64,000 nucleotides of DNA from Liolophura sinensis (Eukaryota > Mollusca > Polyplacophora > Chitonida > Chitonidae), in NCBI RefSeq assembly GCF_032854445.1, contig NC_088300.1, positions 25,155,608 through 25,219,607 of the forward strand, given 5' to 3'. Under the pieces are notes generated by a model. It worked only from the letters and a program-made list of their open reading frames with translations, did no database searches and was not told where the DNA came from. Position 1 is the first letter of the stretch; each line of letters starts with the position of its first letter. The position numbers and the translations under genes were made by a program. This document shows positions 11,686-23,198 of this stretch, in pieces.

Positions 11686-12359
11686 TCGTTCACCATATAT
11701 ATTAGACGAATGCGAATGTATTATTATGAATTCAAAATATTGACTTATATACGGTATAAATTAATATTTGTACTGAGAGATACATCAGTCAATAAATGCA
11801 TCACATATTAACCTTTTTCTGGTGTTTTACAAACACTTATATATGCACTATTTTATATTATTACACCGCCTCTGTACAGCCAGTATCTAGCTCCATCTAG
11901 GGTCAGATTGATTTACTCTTATTTACAACCGCATTCATTATACCTATGAGTGTGATTGGTATTTTCGTCATTCTCATAGATTGCCCTCATTTTTCTCCAG
12001 GGGATTTTTAGTTTATTAGACGTTAAACCCCGAGACACAACAGTCTTAATCCTTGTGAGAAAGGCGTTAACAGTAGAAATGGAGTCATATAACTATATAT
12101 AGCTAAACCAATATACTCTATGTTTAACATATGCCTAACGAAATATTACATTTTGACACATATGCCTAAATGTATACCACTGCATGCACACTATGTCTTC
12201 ATTCATTTTGTTGTTATGTTGTTGTTTAACGTCACTGTTAGCAGCTATAAAAAAATCCATAACGAGGTGTTCATTCACTAAGCTGGGAACGAGATTGTAA
12301 ACGTGGCAACTTTACCTTGCTGACCATTTGCATCCCTATTGCAGCAAAGTTAGCTCCCC
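11686..12359. other. AT-rich intergenic sequence
   Basis: I see nothing coding and no clear repeat in this stretch. Confidence 0.4.
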
Positions 12360-12625
12360 TGAAGAGCAAATTCCACGGCGAAGTTAATGTCTGATTAGAA
12401 ATAGATGACCACTCATCTATTCATATATTACGGGGACGGTTTACGTTTAATGCTCATTGACATGATTAGAGAATGTTAGAATGATATCTAGTGATTGGCC
12501 ATAAATTCGAGGAAAAATTTACTACAGATTTATACAAACATTGACGCCAACAGACAGTACAAACATGTTACATATAAATTAACGGCATGTTGACAACCTT
12601 AGCTACATTAAACGTTCCATAGAAA
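12360..12625. repeat. Dispersed duplicate segment, copy 1
   Basis: It shares two blocks with 13850-14100 in the same order: ACTCATCTATTCATATATTAC, and CAACAGACAGTACAAACATG with TAAATTAACGGCATGTTGAC. Both copies may be flanking sequence left from receptor-array units whose genes have been lost. That origin is inference. Confidence 0.55.
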
Positions 12626-12894
12626 ATGCTAAGAATGCTCAACCCTAACAGCGATCTGTACTCAGGTTTATCAATATTTACTATATTGTGGTTAAAACTG
12701 TAGATAAAACATATAGGTTCATATGAACAGTAAAAGTGGCAGTTTTTGTTTATCATACGTGCAAAGGACTATATATGACACATTTTTGTTTTGACAATCA
12801 AATTGAACAAAGTCTGTGGACGGTTACTTACATATGTCTTACATTTTCCGCTTAAGAGTTTCCTCATGAAACTTCTATGGTTGCGGTTGTAATA

Positions 12895-12995
12895 GACACG
12901 TGGGTATCTGAATCTAGATGAAAGCCTTCATCACTGTCTCATCGCTGGACAGTGTTAGACAAAATGACGCCCGTTCTGATGATAATCATCGCTAA
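12895..12995 (-). other. Conserved receptor-downstream block, decayed copy
   Basis: On the minus strand it reads like the blocks found downstream of other receptor loci, with ATCATCAGAACGGGCGTC and then TTGTCTAAC. A stop codon interrupts the peptide reading. No receptor sequence lies within 3 kb upstream of it, so the gene it belonged to may be gone. Confidence 0.45.
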
Positions 12996-13434
12996 ATTGA
13001 AAAATTCAGTCAGCAATTTCCTTTTATGCATATAACATTGAATCTAGGTGTGCAGATCTTTTCTGGGTCTTTATTTTTCCAATGTTCTCCCAACAATACG
13101 GATGTAATATTTGTTAGTAAAACGAACAGTGTTTTTAAATTTCAAACAACATAAAATTTGGCTCATGCAAAACTCATCCTTGTGAAACGGTTAACCGGGT
13201 AAAAAGTTTTACAACACAATTTCAGGCTTAGAACAGTCTCGCATTTTTATTCTAACATTTTAAAGTAAAAGTAATGAACTCTGACGCATACTAATGACAG
13301 TCCATCAGCAAATTATAGCCCTTCCAGCAATCATTATCAAAACAAAATTTCCCAGAGATCATCAATATTTTCTCAATGCAACAAGCTATAATACTTGTAA
13401 TGAAAATCATCAATGAACAAAATCTTTGTACTTC

Positions 13435-13650
13435 TTTAATTGCCTCTCACCCGTGCGGTCGCTGTAAGTCCAAGTTCAGCTCATGCTAGCTTTCACTCCG
13501 ACCGTAAGTCGGAAGGTCTGGCAGGAACCTGCGGAAGGTCGTGGGTTTCTCCGGGCTCTACCAGTTTTCCTCCCACTATAATGCTATAGTGAAATATTCT
13601 TGAGTACGGCGTAAAACACCAATCAAATAAATACATAAATACTTCTTTAA
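13435..13650 (+). repeat. SINE copy lacking its head
   Basis: It starts inside the SINE at GCCTCTCACCCGTGCGGTCG and runs through GGTCGTGGGTTTC and CTTGAGTACGGCGTAAAACA to an AAATAAAT-type tail. The tRNA-like head is missing, and there is a short deletion near the ATAATGCTA segment. Confidence 0.75.
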
Positions 13651-13849
13651 CCTTAAGTGTTGCATTTACATTATAATCCTACTCGATAACATGAGATAGA
13701 AGATGAGATGACAATATTTAAACACAACACAATGTAATACGATATCAAACTTTCATCGGTATCAAGACAGTTTTGTTAAAATACTCCTCCAATAACAGCC
13801 GATCTAACAGCGTAGTTATTAATAACGTATTAATATCCTGTCTCTGGCA

Positions 13850-14100
13850 GGTCTTGCGATATTTTAGTACTCATCTATTCATATATTACAGGGACAGTTT
13901 ACGCAATATTTAACAATCGCCGACAGAACATATCCTTCAGTGGATGCTCAGTGACATGATTAAAGAATAAAAGTACTTACAAACATTTACTACAGATTTA
14001 TAAAAACATTGAGGCCAACAGACAGTACAAACATGTTACACATAAATTAACGGCATGTTGACAACCTAAGCAACATTAAACGGTCCATAGTTTTACGCAT
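13850..14100. repeat. Dispersed duplicate segment, copy 2
   Basis: This is the direct-orientation partner of 12360-12625. Match quality is high over the last 90 bp, ending near CATTAAACGGTCCATAG. Confidence 0.55.
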
Positions 14101-14572
14101 TTCGCGTGACAGAAAATGGACTGAAAAATCTTATGGAACCTAAAAAGCCACCAGTAATTATCATATTTTGGCACCAAACGAACCAGACGGTATTTCCCCG
14201 GGGAAAATTCAGAAAGTTTTAGTTTCTCCCGCCGTCTGACATCACCACTTCCAACAAATATGAGCATGTATCACATGATCCCGGAAGAGTCTAAATTTTT
14301 TAACTCCACGCTGAAGAGTAGTGTTTGGATGACAATGGATTCACGTTGTACCGTTTTTCAACCGATCTACACCAGCATATGGTTTGATGCTCATTACACA
14401 GCACATGCTGATAAAACAAGCAAAAGTGAGATAAAGGTACCCTATATGACTTGGGTTAACTTGCGAGAACGTGGAAATTAATAATCTAGTCTTATGACGT
14501 GTGCTAAAAAGCTGATGTAACTTTACAGCTTATAAAAACAACCGTTTGTAGGCCTCTGATCAAGCCATAACT

Positions 14573-14855
14573 GGGGCCTCCGTGGCTCAGTCGGTTAGCG
14601 CGCTAGCGCAGCGTAATGACCCAGGAGCCTCTCACCAATGCGGTCGCTGTGAGTTCAAGTCCAGCTCATGCTGGCTTCCTCTCCGGCCGAAAGTGGGAAG
14701 GTCTGCCAGCAACCTGCGGATGGTCGTGGGTTTCCCCCGGGCTGTGTCCGACTTATACCCACCATAATGCTGGCCGCCGTCGTATAAGTGAAATATTCTT
14801 GAGTACGGCGTAAAACACCAATGAAATAAAATAAATCAAATAAATAAATAAATAA
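14573..14855 (+). repeat. Full-length tRNA-derived SINE with target-site duplication
   Basis: This is the cleanest SINE in the window, 283 bp. It runs from GGGGCCTCCGTGGCTCAGTC through a B-box-like GTGAGTTCAAGTCCAGC and the central CCTGCGGATGGTCGTGGG to GAGTACGGCGTAAAACACCA and an (AAAT)n tail. It is flanked by a 14-bp direct repeat, ATCAAGCCATAACT, at 14559-14572 and 14856-14869, as expected from target-primed insertion. It presumably depends on a LINE for movement. It is not a working tRNA gene. Confidence 0.92.
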
Positions 14856-14873
14856 ATCAAGCCATAACTTATA

Positions 14874-15379
14874 CATTGTCCCCGCCAACAGTGTGACTGA
14901 TCATAACCGAGTGGGTCATCTGCAAGGTGTACCCTAAACTGGTTTAAAAGAGTAGGTATTGGTGGGCTTAGACCTCTAATCTACCACATCTTCACTTACT
15001 TCAGAGTTTTTCTGTCCCCGGTTAGAGGTAGCCATTGTCCCGCCAACAGTGTGACTGATCATAACCGAGTGGATCATCTGCAAGGTGTACACTAAACTGG
15101 TTTAAAGTAAACGTTAAAGAGTAGGTATCGGTGGACTTAGGCCTTTAATCCACAACATTTTCACTTTCTTCAGAGTTTTTCTGTCCCCGTTTAGAGGTAG
15201 CCATTGTCCCGCCAACAATGTGACTGATCATAACCGAGTGGGTCATCTGCAAGGTGTACACTAAACTGGTTTGAAGTAAACGTTAAAAGAGTAGGTATTG
15301 GTGAACTTAAACCTTTAATCCACCACATTTTCACTTACTTCAGAGTTTTTCTGTCCCCGTTTAGAGGTAGCCATTGTCC
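14874..15379. repeat. Tandem repeat, three copies of a 159-170 bp unit
   Basis: Units start with CATTGTCC(C)GCCAACA at 14874, 15033 and 15202, and an 8-bp restart lies at 15372. Copies 2 and 3 carry about 10 bp more than copy 1, near GTAAACGTTA. The array begins only a few bases after the SINE at 14573-14855. No coding frame is preserved across units. Confidence 0.9.
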
Positions 15380-16129
15380 AGTCGGAAAGTTAACTGATGA
15401 GAAATTATCCAACATATGCTTGTGCGTATCTGTTTAAGCAATATGGTTAAAATTGGTTAAATATAGGTATATACATGGCAAATTTTTGTGCATCAGTTCA
15501 CCGACAGAAATATATATGATAAACCCGACGTTTATCCTTTCAGTGTAATTTACTGCTTCGTAAAACAGTCCCCGTGAGGGTAGGAATGTATCACGTGCAA
15601 TACATAAATATTGTGACTCCCAGAGTATTAGGATGGACATGCTGAGTATTAAGCAGATTTTATTCTGATGACCTAGAGATGATACATGTTAAAAACATAA
15701 AAGCCCATGGACTACCTCCCTCGCCCATAAAGACTATTCTTTATATGTTGCTAAATATTGTTTAGTCGTTTACATATAAATCTTCCACGGTATTTACGCC
15801 TACCAGGACTATCATCTTCAGCTGTCATCTTCAGCTTAAACGCAATGCTGGTTTCGTTCTTTAGCTGTGTCACATCATCTTAGCAGAGGGGATGCATCGT
15901 CTTGAAGATTAACAATTCGGTGTGGCTTGCGATCGTGTCCTATAGATATCAATTTGGAGTGTGTCTACATGTTACTTTCCTGTGATTTCATCGATGCTTT
16001 ACTTTGTCCGTGTTTTACACCATATGGTTTTCTCTAGGTAAACCTGTACTAAGTGTCAGGTTGCCCAGGCTTGTTAAGCTTGATTCAGTGCGCTGAACTG
16101 GTCTCCATATTTGTTTCTACTTATCAGTC
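15380..16129. other. 3' flank of receptor locus 1
   Basis: Two short patches resemble flanks of other array members: AATTATCCAACATATGCTTG near 15405, and the ATCAATTTGGAGTGTGTCTA patch near 15949. They show that the amplified array unit included sequence well beyond the receptor coding region. No gene is seen. Confidence 0.5.
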
Positions 16130-16600
16130 TTATCCTCTACAACAAAAACACTTTGTAAAGAAGAATTACACAAAGGTATTTAAAGCACTATTTATAGGTG
16201 TAAGCACTATGAAGAGATAGCCGAGATAATACACGTTGGACGCAACTGGCGTCTCTAAAGTTTGTATAACCATGACATAAACGCCAAAAGGAAAGTAACA
16301 GATGACATACAGGATGATTACTGTGACCACAATAGCTGTAGAGACTTGCTGTTTCTGTGTCGGTGTATTTGCAGTTTCCACAGAACGTCTCTTCAAGTGC
16401 ACGAACTTTGCCACATGAAAACCTGCAATTAATGCAACCGGCATACAATATTCGATGATGAAGATAACTATCTCCACGTATTTCCCTTCCTCTGTGCTAG
16501 CACATAAGAAAATATTTTTCCCTTCAACTGTTTCCATTTTCCTGAAATGAGTGTGAAGGAACGCCACCCAGCAAATCTATATGCTAAAGCTAGTTTGGCA
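16130..16600 (-). pseudogene. GPCR locus 1: 5'-truncated receptor pseudogene
   Basis: Only the part from extracellular loop 2 through TM7 remains. It reads EEGKYVEIVIF, then the TM5-TM6 loop HLKRRSVETANT, then VICYFP of TM6 and LTPINSALN of TM7. The normally invariant NPFVY is changed: Pro is Thr and the Tyr codon has become a TAA stop. The start codon and TM1-TM4 are absent. The break falls near the end of TM4, at about the same point as in locus 2. Confidence 0.88.
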
Positions 16601-16609
16601 TATAGATAG

Positions 16610-17034
16610 GCCTGTACATAGATCATGTCCAAACTGGAACTGTTAAGCCCCATCAAAATCTAGACGGTATCGCCATCGCAGGCTTTGAAATACAACTGTG
16701 ACAGGATTAGAATACTAAAGTACAAGTAGTTGACTGATTTTACATTAACAAGTCAATCTGACGACGATACATTAGATATTTGTCCCCTCGCGAAGCAGCT
16801 AGTTTTAGTCGTATAGCATTGTGTTAATAGTCACGCATTAATGACAAAAACACATACCATTAACATGCCCAAATTGGGGTAAAAGCATTCGTAACACACT
16901 TAGTGTCTAAACACACTTAGTGTCTAAACCGATTAGCGTAAGGTAGGTAAACACAGCAGACTGACTGTTGTTTGCTTCCACGAAATGTTGTCAAAAGTTA
17001 TAAAAACGTAATTCCTTATATGCCTACGTTTAGC
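16610..17034. other. Upstream flank of GPCR locus 1
   Basis: A 17-bp motif, ACACACTTAGTGTCTAA, occurs twice in tandem near 16900-16930. Short patches match the 5' flanks of other receptor loci. Nothing codes. Confidence 0.45.
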
Positions 17035-17270
17035 TTCGTACTTAACAATTTTTCAATCATATGACGACGAGAAGTCATTAGGTGTATATACATATATTCT
17101 ATGGCAGGGCGAGTTCACGCCCCCAAAGTTCTTCCACCATTGAAGTATCATGACGAAGACACCAGAAGACACCTCACCCAGTTAGATTATACTGACAACA
17201 GTCAGTCATGTTTCCTTGCTCTAACCTCTCACTGCTGAGCGACAAGCGAGGAAGCAGGAAGTACCATTTT
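17035..17270 (+). repeat. Dispersed repeat family B, long copy
   Basis: It begins with CGTACTTAACAATTTTTCAA and CATATGACGACGAGAAGTC and ends with CCTTGCTCTAACCTCTCAC, TGCTGAGCG and GAGGAAGCAGGAAGTA. The copy at 19755-20000 follows it segment by segment. No coding frame is seen, so a non-autonomous element is likely. Confidence 0.7.
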
Positions 17271-18719
17271 TAAAGTCCTTGGCAAATTTCATAACTACCG
17301 TCTTTTCTCATTAGAAAGCGGGTATACCAACACAGCTATAATTAATGTATGTTTATTTTCATTGTAATTCATTTGCACACAAATATATACTCGGGACTTT
17401 AAATAGAAATGGCCCATCAATGAAATAAATAAATAACTAAATAACTAACTAAATAAATAAATAAATAAATAAAATGGAGATCTTTTCTCCTTAAGATGGA
17501 GTCATGAGTTAATTTTAGAGTCAAAAATCTTCCTATCAGCAAGGTTGATACTGCGCTATAGGCTTCGTAATCACGCTTGCTTTACTGAACATATATTTCA
17601 GAAACTACTCTTTCGACAGCCATTGCGGCCCGCGTACTTCCGCCGGGGCATTTTCAGCCAATCGCTGATCATCCTTTATACGCGTGTATTTCCTCGTTCC
17701 GAAGTCAATCCACATACGTGCGGATCATATTTTTTTCATTGACACAACATTACACAACAGCAGTAAGCAGTGCTATGAACGTGTGCGGTGTGCTTTTATT
17801 GAAACGATCATGTAGCGGAAGCCACTGTGTTATCAGGCAGTAGGTCTACCGGTGAATGCGAAAGAGTCGAAACAGCCGATGGATGTAGCCTATGTGGTTG
17901 TTTAGTCACTAATTTTTGTCCAGCCTATTTTGCCTCAAAATGACCGTCCCCCCAACTATAACCCTTAACATGTTGATGTGCAGGGAGATGCTTTTTGCGC
18001 TAGCTCTTCTAGTGCTTCTAGTCTAGTGTAAAATAAATTTATTCCATACACCGCATACTTCTCATTACAGCCACATCCCACATTGTTTTCAGTGTCATTA
18101 ACTGAGGTGAAATCTGAGGTGATTGGACCATGAATCATGCATATTTATGAAGGAAAGTTCAGAGGTTTGAAGAGTTAATATGGTTCAGTAAATCAAAGAA
18201 CATGATGTCGGACATCGCTAGCTTGATTAAGTGAAGATGGTTCTTCATGACTTGGACAGCTCTCAAACAGCTTAATATAGACTAGTCGACCTGATGTCAA
18301 GGGTACTGTGCCTGTATACGGCGTCAAGACTGGCACTTTCTTTAACAAAACCTTCATAGTCGTCTAATGTATGTTGTTAGGCTACGGGACATTTAGTCGA
18401 CTTACCGTAAGAAGGCTACAAAAGTAGTTGACAAAAAGGCCGTTTCACAAGAGTAAAACTGTCCAAAGCGTAGTTTACCATACCCACTTCAGCACTGTGT
18501 TACAGTTAGGTAGCTGGGAGACATTGTCATAATGTAACAGAAAGCGGCGTTAAGCCCCAGACAAACAGATATATAGATGCAAAGAAATATTAATAAGTAC
18601 TGAGGCCTGAAAACATGTGTCGTTTTGTATCTCCAGGTAGCTCCATATATGACACAAGTGTTGACGGAATCGGAGTTGTGTCACTATCTCCAGGTTGGAG
18701 AAAGGACCACTTAGTCATT
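17271..18719. other. Intergenic sequence with an (AAAT)n tract
   Basis: An AAATAAAT/AACTAAAT tract lies at about 17411-17474. The rest holds no recognised gene or repeat. Confidence 0.4.
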
Positions 18720-18880
18720 ATTTGATTCAATTATTTATTTGTTTCATTGGCTTTTTACGCCGTACTTAAGACTATTTTCTCTTATACGACAGCGGCCAGG
18801 ATTATAGTGCGAGGAAAACATGCAGACCCCGGGGGGAAAACTCACGGCCATCCACAGGTTGCTGGATGACCTTCGTCTTC
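18720..18880 (-). repeat. SINE 3' half, minus strand
   Basis: From left to right it shows a TTATTTGTTT tail, TTTTTACGCCGTACTTAAG, TATACGACAGCGGCCAGGAT and CATCCACAGGTTGCTGGA. This is the inverse of the central and 3' part of the full SINE. It appears truncated before the head. Confidence 0.7.
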
Positions 18881-19523
18881 GTCATTGAAATATATCCTGT
18901 GAAGAAGTAGATACTCTTCTCCCAGAAGATTTTGAGAAGACACACCTTGTCAGCTTCACACATGAATCACATATGTATTTTCGAATTATACATTATCCAA
19001 AAAAAAAAAAGCAAGTACGTAGTTTCTAATGTTCGGGAGCAAAACTTGTCCACGAGGCAGAACAGCTCGATGGTAGGATCTTCTACCTTCAGTACTCATG
19101 CAACAAAAGGTTGACCACGGCAAATGTTGTAGCCTAAAACAGCTTACTAAATCTAAGCCATCGACTTTCCTACTCCTCTTGTATACTATTAAGAAGTCCT
19201 CCAAGGCGATGTTCGCAAGGCTCATTTCCAAAAGAACCCAATAATCCAGAAGCTGAGAGTGATAAAGGATCCGTTCAATCATCACGCATATAAATTTCCT
19301 GTGTATTCTTTATTACCATAACTCATTATATTTGTAGACATGAATAAAATCAGTAAAACCGTTTCAATACATTTTACTGAATATTTATTATCAATGTTGT
19401 CCATCTGGAAAGACAAAGGGATAAACACAAGAAATTATCCAACATGTAGTTCATTGCGGCGGCTTAATTATTTTCTTAACTAACCAGTATGGTTAAACTT
19501 GCTGTTAAAATGGGTCTATATAT

Positions 19524-19556
19524 AAATGTATGTAAATATGTATGTATGTATGCACA

Positions 19557-19609
<53 letters not shown>

Positions 19610-19755
19610 TTGTATGCATACCTGTATGTATGTACGCTTTTATGCATACCTGAATGTATGCTGGTATGCATACCTATATGTATGTATGTATGCTTGTATG
19701 CTTGTATGCATATCTGTATGTATGTATGCTTGTATTCATACATGTATGTATGTAT
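19524..19755 (+). repeat. (TA)n and (TATG)n microsatellite
   Basis: There is a pure TA tract at about 19559-19606, followed by degenerate TGTATGTATGCTTGTATGCA repeats. Long open frames on both strands here come from the repeat and are not genes. Confidence 0.95.
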
Positions 19756-20000
19756 GCTTGGGGTTTAACGTCGTACCAAACTTTTCAGCCATATGACGAC
19801 GAGGAGTCATTAGGTGTGTGTACATATGCTGTGTCTTCTTGTGGCAGGGTGAGTTCATACCGCCAACGTGCTGCCGCCACTGAAACATCATGCCGAAGAC
19901 ACCAAACATGACACCCCCACCCAGTCACATTATAAAGACACCGGATCAAACAATCATGTTCCCTTGCTCTAACCTCTCACTGCTGAGCGGCAGTATAGCA
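19755..20000 (+). repeat. Dispersed repeat family B, long copy
   Basis: It runs from GGGGTTTAACGTCGTACCAAA and CATATGACGACGAGGAGTC to CCTTGCTCTAACCTCTCACT, parallel to 17035-17270. It directly follows the TATG microsatellite. Confidence 0.7.
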
Positions 20001-20344
20001 AAGGAAAATATATGACTTATTCGACGTGTATCCATTGAGAACATTAGCGAAAGGAAAAGATGAAGGATTTTTGAATGTATGGTGAGTATGGTGTGTAGGG
20101 TGTGTAGCATTTTTGAAGAAAAACGTTATTTACATACGTAGCATTTTCCATCTGGAAAAACTAAATGGAGAGAAATTTGCATAAATTATCCAACATATGT
20201 TTGTGGCTTAACTACTAAATATGTAGTGGGTTAATATATATATTTATTCAATTTTATTCAATTAAAGCCATAGCATCTAAAGCCGAATATCCGCATGGGG
20301 CTTTAAGTTTTCCAATCGATGGCCTCCCAGAATCTCCGAAGGTG

Positions 20345-20470
20345 AGCGAGTGTAATAGACAGAGTGGTCATCTGGATCAAGATGAACGCCCTCACAACTG
20401 TATCCTGGCTGAACAACGTTAGACAATGTGACGGACAATCTGATGACTATGACTGTGCCACGTGTAATAC
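20345..20470 (-). other. Conserved receptor-downstream block with open peptide reading (locus 2)
   Basis: On the minus strand this block can be read without a stop for about 55 codons, including LSVTLSNVV and EGVHLDPDDHSVYY. It lies ~0.6 kb downstream of the end of GPCR locus 2. A related reading occurs at 37665-37790 and 33880-34020. It could be untranslated sequence copied with the array or a short coding exon. No ATG is well placed and a stop lies just upstream, so it is not called as a gene. Confidence 0.45.
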
Positions 20471-20557
20471 ATTAATGTATTGACCAATCTCCAAGAAAAT
20501 AATGCTGGACCAAGCTGAATGTCCTGATGTTACATGCCCTTTAACAGACTTTAACAG

Positions 20558-20660
20558 AGACCTTTAGTTAGAAGTTACAAGTTGTAACTTATAACGTGTA
20601 ACTTCAAATTTTACCCATTGTAGTTTGAAGTTACAACTTGTAACTTCTAACTAAAGGTCT
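20558..20660. repeat. Perfect 31-bp inverted repeat with 41-nt loop
   Basis: The arm at 20558-20588 starts AGACCTTTAGTTAGAAG and its exact inverse at 20630-20660 ends CTTCTAACTAAAGGTCT. Inside the loop GTAACTTCAAA and TTTGAAGTTAC form a second pair, so almost the whole segment could fold on itself. It may be a small foldback element. It does not look like a bacterial-type terminator and has no coding content. Confidence 0.9.
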
Positions 20661-21029
20661 GTACTTTAAAGACCTACAGGTGTTAGATCTTTTTAACAAG
20701 CAACTACTAACTCATGGTCTGGTCCATCGTCCATACTTACTCTTCCATTTAAATAGTGTCAGGAGGTTTGGTCATAAATTCTTGTTTGGTCTTTTAAACA
20801 AACTCTGTCTATCTGTTTTTATAGACATTATCTTCAGCTTTAACGCAATGCTGATTCAACAGTTTGATGTTGTTTTAAAAAATAACTATTCTGAGAGGCT
20901 TGCCATAGGGTATTATAGGTACCAGTCTGGAGTGTGTCCACAGGAGTTTCTACTCCAATGATACACTGATATGTCACTTTGCTGTGGTCTCACCTGTGTT
21001 TCACCTTCCTGGCGTTTTACGCCATGTGG

Positions 21030-21590
21030 TTATCTCGTATGGTTGTTGAGTCTTGGAATCGAAGAGGTATTTTTTCCTTGTGGAAAAGTGGTCTGCGTAT
21101 TAGTATCCGCCTCTCCTCGCTTGCCCTTATGAAAGCATTTTGTAAAGAGGAAATACACAAAGGGATTTAAAGCACTATTTATAGGTGTAAGCGCCATGCA
21201 GAGATAGCTGAGATAATACTCGCTGAACGTAACAGTTATTCCTAAAATTTCGGTGAATGTGACATAAATGCTGATAGGAAAGTAACAGATGGCATACAGG
21301 ATGATTATTGTAACCACAATAGCTGTAGACACTTGCTGTTTGCCGAAGTATTGGCTGTTTGCACAGAACGTCTCTTCAAGTGCACGCACTCTAACACATG
21401 AAACCCTGGAATTAATATAAGCGGAATATAAAATTCGATGATGAAGATAACAATGTCTAAGTATTTTCCTTCCTCTGTGGTGACACATGAGACAAGAATT
21501 TTCCCGTCAGAGGTTTCGACGTCCCCGAAAGTGGTGGTGAGGACATGATTAGTAGCCAACACCCTGTGTAAATGATAATCCTCACTTTTA
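21030..21590 (-). pseudogene. GPCR locus 2: 5'-deleted, frameshifted receptor pseudogene
   Basis: The readable part starts in extracellular loop 2 (VETSDGKI, TEEGKYLDIVIF), passes TM5 and HLKRRSVQTANT, and is then shifted near 21335-21360, where a short deletion removed part of the TM5-TM6 loop. TM6 (AICYFP) and TM7 (INSALNPFVYFLF) follow in another frame, with a normal-looking tail. TM1-TM4 and the start codon are missing, and the usual 5' leader sequence lies directly next to the remaining coding part, so an internal deletion is more likely than loss at a repeat edge. Confidence 0.88.
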
Positions 21591-21599
21591 AACAGTGTC

Positions 21600-22660
21600 C
21601 TAGAATGAAAACTAGAACTGTGCCAAAGTTAACATGTCAGTAGGCCTATTAAACACATTTAAATGCTTATAGTTTAGCATAGACGCTTGTATACAAACAC
21701 ATCTAAGCTGAAGCTGTCACCACCGGAGATCGTCGAAGGACTGAGTGGAGTGACGGTATTAAAATTTATGAATAACTATTGCTTGATGCAGAAATAAGTC
21801 ATTCTCCATACATTTTAGATTCATTAATACTCCTTGTAATTTTAGTTCGAGTCACCATCAAACATTGTTTAAAATGGGACATAAACAAACAAGTGCGAGT
21901 ACACGCACGTCATTGTAATACTTGCTTGGTGTAAAAGTATTTCGAACAAATCCCGGTCCGTGTATCGAAACCTGAGGGTAAGTAAATAAAATGGCTTGAG
22001 CTATTGTTTCTCTATACACTTCACTAAAGCTTACAAAGGTGTAATCTAATGAACTGTGTGTGGGCTTGTGAAAAAGGTATTAAAACAGCTTTTGTCTCTC
22101 ATTCACAGAGGAGATATACAAACTAAGATAAAATATGTTTACAATCCTATCATATACACACACACAAACATTTTTAACATAAAGAATAGAAATCTCTGTG
22201 GCGTATAGAGCTGGAGACAAGGTTTAGTTCAGTTTGGTCATATCTGTATAAGGTGATCTTTATTGACATAGCTCTTAAGCATCCTTGTACACTGATCGGC
22301 CCTGAGTCGATGCTTAAACAGTAGCAAATTACACGGCCACTAGCACAATGGCTTAATCACACTTGGGTAAAAAAAATGCAGTGATGTTAATTAGTCAAAA
22401 TGCTGTGTTTTCATAGGGATACACACTGGGGAAGAGTAGATGCTTTTTTCAGAGAAAAAACATGGCTAGTTCGTGTAGTTGCTCAAATTTAATGAGACGC
22501 TCTTCCCCACTCTCTTTGTAAATTCCCACTTTTATTCGGAAATGCGGCATTGTTTAGACAGCTTACTTTTTGGGAACTTCAAAGGTACAAAATGAATATA
22601 TCTAGAACAGTCTGTACTTTTGATTGTTCCAAGAAAGAAGTACTGCCAATCAGATGACAG
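21600..22660. other. Intergenic sequence between GPCR loci 2 and 3
   Basis: Parts near 21700-21900 resemble the 5' flanks of other array members. No gene was recognised. Confidence 0.4.
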
Positions 22661-22664
22661 ACAG

Positions 22665-22790
22665 AGGGATCATCTGAATCAAGATGAATGTCCACATCAT
22701 TGTCTCCTCTCTCGTTAATGTTGCTGACGCCATTTCTATTGACCATCAGTGTTCCATAATCATTATAGCCCCAGAAGTGATCATGAATGC
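22665..22790 (-). other. Conserved receptor-downstream block (locus 3)
   Basis: On the minus strand it can be read as NRNGVSNINERGDND, then VDIHLDSDDPSVC, without a stop. It aligns with the blocks at 20345, 33880 and 37665 and lies ~0.4 kb downstream of the end of GPCR locus 3. Confidence 0.45.
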
Positions 22791-22836
22791 TGGACCAAGC
22801 TTAAAGTACATCTTCATCGGAAGCCATCCTAAAATA

Positions 22837-22853
22837 CCACCCCCCCCCCCCTC
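22837..22853 (+). repeat. Poly-C tract
   Basis: A near-continuous run of C with one or two interruptions. Length is likely to vary between individuals and assemblies. Confidence 0.9.
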
Positions 22854-23198
22854 CTTTGTGATGTAATGTGTGACATCTCTAACCTCACGACCTACTAACA
22901 TCATGGGTTTAACAATTAGTGATTAAGCCCGTGCATTGTCCCATATTTACCCTCCCTTTCAAATTTTGTCAGAATGTATGGATTTAAAATGATGTTTACC
23001 TGTAATAGCTTGAATCCGAATCTTCAAAAGAGATCAATTCATCTCTGGTTTGTACATTGAAAAACAGAAGACTTCATCATGAGCTGATTGAAGGGTATGC
23101 ATCTGTTTTCCCAGATGATGTTTCACAGGGGTTTCACTTTACTGTCACGGAAATGTTTGACTACTTGATCACTAAGCTGATGTTTCATCGATTCCTGA

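Noticed and set aside
14874-15379. Possible CRISPR-like array
   Set aside because: Units are contiguous and 159-170 bp long with no unique spacers; the genome is eukaryotic.
19526-19911. Long open frames over the TATG repeat on both strands
   Set aside because: They are produced by simple repeats with no stop codons; the Tyr/Cys/Met/Val composition has no protein-like pattern.
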